From Sulfuriferula multivorans (GTDB lineage Bacteria; Pseudomonadota; Gammaproteobacteria; Burkholderiales; Sulfuriferulaceae): 41,333 nt of DNA. Positions within the stretch are counted from its first letter, which is position 1. Every line of letters begins with the position of its first letter. Below the pieces are notes generated by a model that had not been told where the DNA came from, searched no databases, and saw only the letters and a program-made list of their open reading frames with translations. The position numbers and the translations under genes were made by a program. Shown piece by piece: positions 7,093 to 15,000 of this stretch. The DNA lies in NCBI RefSeq assembly GCF_003851125.1, contig NZ_BGOW01000009.1:1-41333 (forward strand), in the 5' to 3' direction.

Positions 7093-9635
7093 AACACTGC
7101 TTCCCTGGCCAAAGTATTTGTGAACGCTATCTGGACCGTTTGCCTTTGGCGCAGGAACGGCGCTATGAGCTGCTCACCCAGGTAGCAGAACAATATCCAT
7201 GCAACCCTCAGGAAGCCATGACGGGTTTGCATACTGCGCTCGCCGGCTCCGATCACCCTGTCGATACTGACACCCCCGCGCTTGCTTCGATCTGCAGCCG
7301 ACTCGCCATCAACCACAAGACCCTGCCGCTAGCGCCCGAAACCATTGCCGGACCTGCTGTGCAAGCACAAATATGTTTACCCGCCAGTCCGACAATCAGG
7401 CGCAGCACCATGGCCCCGCTACATTGGCCACCCAAGCCCAGTTTGCGGCTATTCAAGTCGCGCCAACTACGATTCAGTCAGGCTGGCAGCCATGAAGGAG
7501 AGCATCCGGCCCAGGCCGGAGCCGCGGCCCCTGGCGGCTGGCAAGCCGCCGCCACCCTGCGTCGCGTGGTATTGCTGGTATTGATCATTGCCCAGGTCTA
7601 TTTTTCCACCAGCGCCATGGCAGCCGTGTTGCCCTATCATGGGCAGCAAGCGCTGGAAATTGCCATCCTGATCCTGTTCGCTATTTTGTCCGGCTGGGTT
7701 TCGGTTGGCTTCTGGACCGCGATGATGGGCTTTGTGCTGAAACTCGCGGGCGGCGATCGCTACGCGATTTCCGCCACCGGCGCCGCCGATGTGCCTATCG
7801 GCGATCAGGCGCGCACCGCGATCATCATGCCGATCTGCAACGAAAACGTGGCGCGTGTATTCGCCGGGTTGCGCGCCACCCATGAATCGCTGGCACGCAG
7901 CGGCGAGTTGCAGCACTTCGACTTCTTTATCCTCAGCGACAGCAGCAGCGCCGACAACCGCGTCGCCGAGGTCAATGCCTGGCTCGAGCTGTGCCGCGAG
8001 GTACAGGGTTTCGGACATGTGTTCTACCGCTGGCGCCAGCACCGGGTCAAGCGCAAGAGCGGCAATGTCGCCGATTTCTGCCGGCGCTGGGGCGCCAACT
8101 ACCGCTACATGGTCGTGCTCGATGCCGACAGCGTGATGAGCGGCGAGTGCCTCATCAGTCTCGTGCGTTTGATGGAAGCCAACCCCGGTGCCGGCATCAT
8201 CCAGTCCGCACCGCTGGTGGCCGGGCGCGATACCCTGTATGCGCGCATGCAGCAGTTCGCCAGCCGCGTGTACGGGCCGATCTTCGTGGCCGGGCTGCAT
8301 TTCTGGCAACTGGGCGAATCCCATTACTGGGGACACAACGCGATCCTCCGCGTGGCGCCCTTCATGCGCCACTGCGCGCTGGGACGGCTGTCAGGGGGCG
8401 GCCCCCTGTCGGGCGAAATTCTCTCGCATGACTTCGTGGAGGCCGCGCTGATGCGGCGTGCCGGCTGGACCGTATGGATCGCCTATGACCTGCCCGGAAG
8501 TTACGAAGAAGTCCCTCCCAACCTGATCGATGAACTCAAGCGCGACCGGCGCTGGTGTCAGGGCAACCTGATGAACTTCCGGCTGCTCCTGGCAAATGGC
8601 GTGCACCCTGCGCACCGGGCGGTATTCATGACCGGGGCGGCTGCCTATGTGTCCGCTCCGCTGTGGTTCCTGTTCCTGCTCCTGTCCACCGCCCAGCTCG
8701 CCGTGCACGCCCTTGCAACGCCGGAATACTTCACCCAGCCGTTCCAGTTGTTTCCCATATGGCCGCAATGGGATCCGCAGCGTGCCATTGCGCTGTTCTC
8801 GGTCACCGCGGCATTGCTATTCCTGCCCAAAATACTCAGTGTCATGCTGATCTGGATTCAAGGTGCAAAGCATTTTGGCGGGCGGCTGCGTCTCGGTCTG
8901 AGCATGTTGATCGAGACGCTATTTTCGGCGCTGCTGGCTCCGATCCGCATGCTGTTCCATACCAGTTTCGTGCTGGCGCCATTGCTGGGGCGAGGCGTCA
9001 AATGGAAATCGCCACCGCGGGAAAATGCCGAAACCGGCTGGGGCGAAGCGCTGCGCCGTCACGGCTGGCATACGCTGCTGGGTCTGGTATGGGCTGGGGG
9101 CGTCTACTGGCTCAAGCCCTCCTACCTGCTATGGTTATTGCCTGTCGTCGGCGCGCTGATGCTCTCGATACCGATATCGGTATTCTCCAGCCGCGTGTCC
9201 CTGGGACAGCGCCTGCGCAAGATGCGTCTTTTCCTGATTCCGGAGGAGCTGAATCCCCCCGCAGAACTGCGCCAGACGCATGACTACGCCGCGCATGCCG
9301 ATGCCCCGCCGGACTTCATTGATGCGGTCGTTGATCCGGCCACCAACGCCTTGATCTGCGCCACGGGCGTACCCCGTTTCCGGCAATTCCGCGTTGCAGA
9401 GAGCCGCGCAAGACTGTTGCAAAAAGCGCTCCGGGAAGGCCCGGCAGCGCTTGATGCAGGCCGCAGGATGCACTTGCTCAACGACCCCATCACGCTATCG
9501 CGCCTGCACTTCGAAGTCTGGACTTCGGAGCTGGCGCATCCGGCATGGCGCAATACCCTTTCCCAAACGACTACGGACAACCCAACATGTTCCGACGCGA
9601 TTTCCTTAAAGCCAGTGCTGCAGCGCTCGGCCTAG
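7065..9635 (+). CDS. opgH: glucans biosynthesis glucosyltransferase OpgH (MdoH)
   Basis: The 856-residue inner-membrane family-2 glycosyltransferase polymerises glucose from UDP-glucose into the periplasmic glucan backbone and passes it across the membrane. Visible features are an N-terminal cytoplasmic region (to about 170), two helices at about 170-235, and the catalytic domain with PICNENV near 262, DADSVMSGE near 350, HDFVEAALMRRAGW near 455 and the processive RRWCQGN near 500. Several C-terminal helices follow (about 530-720). Length is close to the 847 residues of the E. coli enzyme. The ATG at 7065 lies inside the end of opgG, preceded by a GGGGATA-type binding site. Its own 3' end overlaps opgD by 49 bases. 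Confidence 0.96.
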   Translation: MELHLATRLKHCFPGQSICERYLDRLPLAQERRYELLTQVAEQYPCNPQEAMTGLHTALAGSDHPVDTDTPALASICSRLAINHKTLPLAPETIAGPAVQAQICLPASPTIRRSTMAPLHWPPKPSLRLFKSRQLRFSQAGSHEGEHPAQAGAAAPGGWQAAATLRRVVLLVLIIAQVYFSTSAMAAVLPYHGQQALEIAILILFAILSGWVSVGFWTAMMGFVLKLAGGDRYAISATGAADVPIGDQARTAIIMPICNENVARVFAGLRATHESLARSGELQHFDFFILSDSSSADNRVAEVNAWLELCREVQGFGHVFYRWRQHRVKRKSGNVADFCRRWGANYRYMVVLDADSVMSGECLISLVRLMEANPGAGIIQSAPLVAGRDTLYARMQQFASRVYGPIFVAGLHFWQLGESHYWGHNAILRVAPFMRHCALGRLSGGGPLSGEILSHDFVEAALMRRAGWTVWIAYDLPGSYEEVPPNLIDELKRDRRWCQGNLMNFRLLLANGVHPAHRAVFMTGAAAYVSAPLWFLFLLLSTAQLAVHALATPEYFTQPFQLFPIWPQWDPQRAIALFSVTAALLFLPKILSVMLIWIQGAKHFGGRLRLGLSMLIETLFSALLAPIRMLFHTSFVLAPLLGRGVKWKSPPRENAETGWGEALRRHGWHTLLGLVWAGGVYWLKPSYLLWLLPVVGALMLSIPISVFSSRVSLGQRLRKMRLFLIPEELNPPAELRQTHDYAAHADAPPDFIDAVVDPATNALICATGVPRFRQFRVAESRARLLQKALREGPAALDAGRRMHLLNDPITLSRLHFEVWTSELAHPAWRNTLSQTTTDNPTCSDAISLKPVLQRSA

Positions 9636-11173
9636 CTGCATTTCCACCGCTGAGCCGCGCTGCCGTAGCTGGTGGTGCCCCGCTGAAAGTCCTGGGCGGG
9701 CGCCAGCATTTCGATTTTGCCGCGCTCAAGGGGCAAGCCCGGGCATTGGCCGGCAGCACCTATCATGCCCCCGGCGAGACACTGCCTGAGCGCGTACAGA
9801 AACTCGACTGGGACCAGTTCCAGGCGATCCGCTACCGCCCCGCCCATGCGTTGTGGGCAAAAGACCGCTTGCGTTTCCAGATACGATTTTTTCATCTGGG
9901 ACTGTTTTTCAAAACCCCGGTGCGCATGTATGAGGTGAATGACGGCCAGGCCCAGGAAATCGCCTATGACGCGGACATGTTCGATTATGGCAAGAGCGGG
10001 CTGCAGGGGACGCACTTGCCCAAAAATCTTGGCTTCGCCGGCTTCCAGCTGTTCTACCATACCGACGATAAGCGCGACATCGCCGCCTTTCTGGGCGCGA
10101 GTTATTTCCGTGCCGTCGGCGCCGAGATGCAGTACGGCCAGTCGGCGCGCGGCCTGGCCATCGACAGCGGCATGGCGCGCAGCGAAGAGTTCCCGCGTTT
10201 CACCGCCTTCTGGTTTGAACAACCCGAACCGGAATCGGACATGCTTACGGTCTACGCGTTGATGGATTCCCCCAGTATTTCCGGCGCCTATCGTTTCGTC
10301 ATTCATCCGGCAGCGCGGATGATCATGGATGTCGATGCGGCACTGTACCCACGCAAACCGATCGAGCGGCTGGGCGTGGCGCCGCTGACCAGCATGTTCC
10401 TGTATGGCGAGAACGATCATCGCATCAACAACGACTGGCGGCCGGAGATCCACGATAGCGACGGACTGGCGATATGGCGCGGAAACGGCGAATGGATCTG
10501 GCGGCCGCTGACCAATCCGGCGACCCTGCGTTTCAACGCCTACGCCGACGACAACCCGCGCGGCTTCGGGCTGCTCCAGCGCGACCGCAATTTCGACCAC
10601 TACCAGGACGACGGCGCTTACTACGAGCGCCGCCCCAGCGTGTGGATCGAACCGCGCTCGAACTGGGGCAAAGGCTCGATTCAGCTGGTCGAATTACCGG
10701 CGGTGGACGAGACTTCGGACAACATTGTCGCATTCTGGAATCCGGCCCAACCAACTCAGGCCGGTCAGGAGTTGCTGTTCGCCTATCGCCTCTACTGGGG
10801 CGCGAAACCGCCCTTCGCATCGCCGCTCGCCCGAGTGGTCGCCACCCGTACCGGTCAGGGCGGCATTGTCGGGCAGAAGCGCAAATATTTTTCCTGGCGC
10901 TTCGTGATCGATTTCGCCGGCGGTGAACTCCCCATGCTCGGCAAAGATACGGTAATCGAAGCGGTGATCACGGCTTCGCGTGGCAAAGTCGAGCTGACCT
11001 CGGTACGTTCACTCGAATCCATCCACGGATTGCGGGCAATGTTCGATCTGAAACCCACGGACACGTCGACGGACCCAATCAATCTTCGACTGTATTTGCG
11101 CGCAGACGGCCAGGCATTGAGCGAGACCTGGTTGTATCAGTGGACACCACCACAGGTGCTGCCACCATTGTGA
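9587..11173 (+). CDS. opgD: glucan biosynthesis protein OpgD-type, Tat-exported OpgG paralogue
   Basis: The 528-residue protein is a second OpgG-family protein. The ATG at 9587 is chosen because it gives a twin-arginine signal, MFRRDFLKASAAALGLAAF, ending near an SRAA site. A longer frame from 9545 would bury this signal. OpgD in E. coli is also Tat-exported and modulates linear glucan backbone structure. The family motifs are present: FQAIRY, LGFAGFQLFY, FLGASYFRAVG, YGQSARGLAID, and EEFPRF. It overlaps opgH by 49 bases, so all three glucan genes form one operon; in E. coli opgD is elsewhere on the chromosome. A weak stem-loop follows the stop. OpgD rather than a second OpgG is inferred from the Tat signal. 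Confidence 0.9.
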   Translation: MFRRDFLKASAAALGLAAFPPLSRAAVAGGAPLKVLGGRQHFDFAALKGQARALAGSTYHAPGETLPERVQKLDWDQFQAIRYRPAHALWAKDRLRFQIRFFHLGLFFKTPVRMYEVNDGQAQEIAYDADMFDYGKSGLQGTHLPKNLGFAGFQLFYHTDDKRDIAAFLGASYFRAVGAEMQYGQSARGLAIDSGMARSEEFPRFTAFWFEQPEPESDMLTVYALMDSPSISGAYRFVIHPAARMIMDVDAALYPRKPIERLGVAPLTSMFLYGENDHRINNDWRPEIHDSDGLAIWRGNGEWIWRPLTNPATLRFNAYADDNPRGFGLLQRDRNFDHYQDDGAYYERRPSVWIEPRSNWGKGSIQLVELPAVDETSDNIVAFWNPAQPTQAGQELLFAYRLYWGAKPPFASPLARVVATRTGQGGIVGQKRKYFSWRFVIDFAGGELPMLGKDTVIEAVITASRGKVELTSVRSLESIHGLRAMFDLKPTDTSTDPINLRLYLRADGQALSETWLYQWTPPQVLPPL

Positions 11174-11180
11174 TACGCGA

Positions 11181-11198
11181 TTTCCATGGGAATGGAAA
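11181..11198 (+). terminator. weak stem-loop after opgD
   Basis: TTTCCAT (11181-11187) and ATGGAAA (11192-11198) form a perfect seven-base-pair stem with a GGGA loop, eight bases after the opgD stop codon. There is no run of T after it, so intrinsic termination is uncertain. It may instead stabilise the 3' end of the transcript. Confidence 0.35.
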
Positions 11199-11822
11199 AA
11201 CTATTCAGCTATATGCGGACCGGAGCCTGTCCTTTAAATTTTTGGGCTCCATATTTTGCGGTTGATATTGACTCTAATCCACCTGCGGTAACCGTATTGA
11301 TAAAACGTATTTTGTGGTTGAAATGACAAACTTGGTCGGCGGCCAAAGCGATAGTTGAGTCACGCTTGGGTTATATCACCAGGCGCGGACTGCTTGGGTA
11401 AGTCTGTAAGTCTGGTCATGCCAAGGCCCACCCCGCTGTCCCCCCGTCATCATGCCCGCAGTAGACTGTGCGCGGACATTCTCTCTCCGAGTCCCCACCC
11501 TCCCCCACCGCCACACAGCGGCGCATCATCCGGGTGGCGCCCCAGCGGGACGTCGCCCTGTCGGAGGAGCCTCCCAACGAGCCGTCATGCTCGAACGCTG
11601 AGCCTATTCAAAAACATGAGAAATGGGTGCACGTGATGGATGGGGGCGGGCGCTTTGCATTGAGCATTGCCGCAGCGGTGGGGGCGGCAAGACTGCAGCG
11701 GGTGGGGGGCGGTTGGTCAGGCACATTGGGGACGCGCTAAGCGCATAGGGCGGCTCAAAGCATGAAAAGTTGCCGTTCCGTCGCCGATAGAAATGTTTGA
11801 TAGCCCCATTGACCTATAAAAA

Positions 11823-11834
11823 TCGGGTACCCGA
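11823..11834. repeat. 12-bp perfect palindrome
   Basis: TCGGGTACCCGA is a perfect 12-base palindrome about 190 bases upstream of the Rhs-type gene. A dimeric regulator could bind it as an operator, but no second copy was noticed and no regulator is adjacent. Confidence 0.3.
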
Positions 11835-11931
11835 ATAATAAAGTGGTCATGTTGAAGCGCCAATCTGTCCCTGAAAATCATACTGGTGTTGCTTCAGCGT
11901 TCACTGGGGTTCAGAAAAATAAATATTCAGG

Positions 11932-11966
11932 GCATCCACCTCGCGCAGAGGAGTGCGGGTGGATGC
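11932..11966 (+). promoter_or_regulatory. strong hairpin in the leader of the Rhs-type gene
   Basis: GCATCCACC (11932-11940) pairs perfectly with GGTGGATGC (11958-11966). Inside the loop, a CGC/GCG pair can extend the stem after a small internal loop. It ends 59 bases before the start codon at 12026 and has no T-run behind it, so it is more likely a leader structure or a dispersed repetitive palindrome than a terminator. Confidence 0.4.
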
Positions 11967-12025
11967 TGTTGTCATGGACAAGATTGATCCGGGCGGCATA
12001 GCGCTCGTAAAAGGGGCTAATAAAA

Positions 12026-15000
12026 ATGAAGCTACTTCCTCACGGAAAACTTTTCTATGAACTGAGAAAACGCGTCGTTACGTGTCTCGCATTGCTTGCG
12101 ACACGGTCCCCGATTCTAACCCTCGTGGTTTTTGCACTGAGCGCGCTGTTTGCTGTCGGCGAAGCATCGGCCATGACTTACACGGTGACCAATCTCGGAA
12201 CGCTGAGCGGAAGTTACAGTGGCGCTTACAGCATCAACGACGCAGGTCAAGTGGTGGGGCAGTCCAATGTCGCCGCAAACACTGTCGTACATGCATTCCT
12301 GTACCAAAACGGCGCGATGACTGACCTGGGCACTTTGGGCGGAAGCAACAGCATCGCTAGCGTCATCAACAGTGTCGGTCAAGTGGTGGGGGCCTCCTAT
12401 GTCGCCGGAACCAGCTTCAACCATGCATTCTTGTACCAAAACGGCGTGATGAGCGACCTGGGTACTTTGGGCGGAAGCTGGAGTGTTGCTCGCGACATCA
12501 ACAGTGCCGGTCAAGTGGTGGGGAACTCCTCTGTCGCCGGAAACGCCACCTCCCATGCATTCCTGTACCAAAACGGCGCGATGACCGACCTGGGCACTTT
12601 GGGCGGAAGCAACAGCATCGCTAGCGGCATCAATAGCGCCGGTCAAGTGGTGGGGCAGTCCGATGTCGCCGGAAACACTGTCGTACATGCATTCCTATAC
12701 CAAAATGGCGTGATGACCGACTTGGGCACTCTGGGCGGAAACTCGAGCTACGCTTACCGCATCAATAGTGCCGGTCAAGTGGTGGGGTCCTCCACTGTCG
12801 CCGGAAACACTGTCGTACATGCATTCCTATACCAAAATGGCGTGATGACCGACTTGGGCACTCTGGGCGGAAGCAACAGCTCCGCTTACGGCATCAATAG
12901 TGCCGGTCAAGTGGTGGGGCAGTCCGATGTCGCCGGAAACACTGTCGTACATGCATTCCTGCACCAAAATGGCGTGATGACCGACTTGGGCACTCTGGGC
13001 GGAAACGCGAGCGTCGCTTACGGCATCAACACTGCCGGCCAAGTGGTGGGAGTTAGTGGCACCGCCATATTGTGGAGCCCAATTATTTCCACTGACCCTA
13101 AAAACCTCGGCCAACCTGACTTCTGCCCTATCGGCGACCCGATCAACCAAGCGAACGGCAACAAATATCAGATCGAGAGCGACTATCTCGGTTCGGGCCT
13201 ATTTCCATTGGCTTGGCAACGCTACTACAATAATGATATTCAGGTGCAGAGCGCCGCGCTGGGCGCCTATTGGCGCGGAACCTATGATCGCTCGATTTCC
13301 GTACAAAGCACGACTGCCACCGTTTACCGTCCGGACGGCAAATCGTTCAAGTTTCAGTCGAGCAGCGGCGCTTGGGTAGGCGATGCCGATGTGCCTGATC
13401 GCTTGCAACAGATTGCCACCGGCTGGACTTACACCACGGCGGACGATTCCGTCGAAACCTATGACAACACGGGGAGGCTGTTATCCATCGCCAATCGCGC
13501 TGGCCTCCAGCAAACGCTTACCTACAGCGATGGCACCACCGGCCCCAACGGCGGCTATATCCTCGATGCCAGTGGCAACCCGACTGCCACGACCTTGCCA
13601 GCAGGCCGCTTAATTCGTGTCACTGACGCCAATAGTCGTGCTCTAGTGTTTGGCTACGATGCCAGTAGTCGCATAGTCAAGATGACGGACCCGTCGGGAG
13701 GGGGCTATCTCTACACCTATGATGCCAGCAACAACCTAGCCTCCGTCACCTACCCCGACACCCGCGCGCGCACTTATCTCTACAACGAGCAAACCTACAC
13801 TACAGGTACCAATCTGCCGCATGCGCTGACTGGTATTCTGGATGAGAACGCCACCCGCTTTGTCACCTTTACCTACGATACGGCGGGTCGCGCCATTTCC
13901 ACTCAGCTGTCAGGCGGCGCAGAAAAATTCGCTCTGGCCTACACCATCGACGCCAACGGCAACCCCACCAGCACAGTCGTCACCGACCCCCTCGGCACCG
14001 CCCGCACCTATAACTTCAAGACCATCCTGGGGGTCGTGAAGAACACCGGCTTGACCCAACCCTGTGCCACCTGTGGTGCAACCGGTTCCAATATAACCTA
14101 CGACGCCAACGGCAACGTCGCCAGCCGCACCGACTTCAACGGCAACGTCACCGCCTACACCTACGACCTCACGCGCAACCTCGAGACCAGTCGCACCGAG
14201 GCGTCCGGCACCCCCCAGGCGCGCACCATTACCACGGTCTGGGATGCCAATTTCCGCCTGCCCGACAGCATCAGCGAACCGGGCCGCGTCACCAGTTATG
14301 TATACGACAGCCACGGCAACGTCACCCAACAATCGGTTAAAGACACCGCCGCCGGCACCACCCGCACCTGGACCGCCACCTACACCTATTCCACTACAGT
14401 GCCCGGCGCCATGCTCAAGCGCATCGTCGACGGCCCGCGCAGCGACGTGGCAGACCTGACCACCAGCACCTACTACGACCCCGCCGCTACCTGCACCGGC
14501 ACGGCCGTCGCCGGTTGCCGCGGCCAGTTGCAAAGCGTCACCAACGCGCTCGGCCAGGTCACCACAGTCACCGGCTACGACGCCAACGGCCGGGTGCTGA
14601 GCCTGGTCGATCCGAATGGCGTCGCCACCAGCTTCAGCTACGACCCGCGCGGGCGCCTGACCCAGCGCACGGTGGGGGCGAACAGCACCGCTTACAGTTA
14701 CGACGGTGTGGGCCAGCTGATCCGCGTCACCCTCGCCGACGGCAGTCAGCTCAACTACACCTATGACGCCGCGCACCGCCTCACCGATATCACCGACAGC
14801 CTGCTCAACCGCGTCCACTACACCCTGGATGGCGCCGGCAACCGCATCAAGGAAGAGGTGTTCGATGCCAACAACACCCTCACCACCACCCAAAGCCGGG
14901 TGTTCGACAGCCTCAACCGCTTGGCGCAGGCAATCGCCTACGTCAACCCGACCACGTCCCATATCACCACCTATGGCTACGACGCCAACGGCAACCTCAC

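Larger units (their letters stand above)
11199..12025. other. gene-poor intergenic region upstream of the Rhs-type gene
   Basis: No product is recognisable in about 830 bases. The middle (11420-11740) is C- and G-rich low-complexity sequence in which open frames of up to about 90 codons arise on the plus strand; they have no good start context and no family resemblance. Near the 3' end are a 12-base perfect palindrome (11823-11834) and a strong hairpin (11932-11966). The leader of the large gene probably begins in the last 200 bases. Confidence 0.5.

Noticed and set aside
11355-11740. Two overlapping plus-strand frames of about 90 codons
   Set aside because: They lie in low-complexity C/G-rich DNA, with Pro/Ser/His-rich translations and no start context.
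12290-13081. Tandem repeats considered as a CRISPR array
   Set aside because: The 132-base units are coding, have no spacer/repeat alternation and no cas genes are near.
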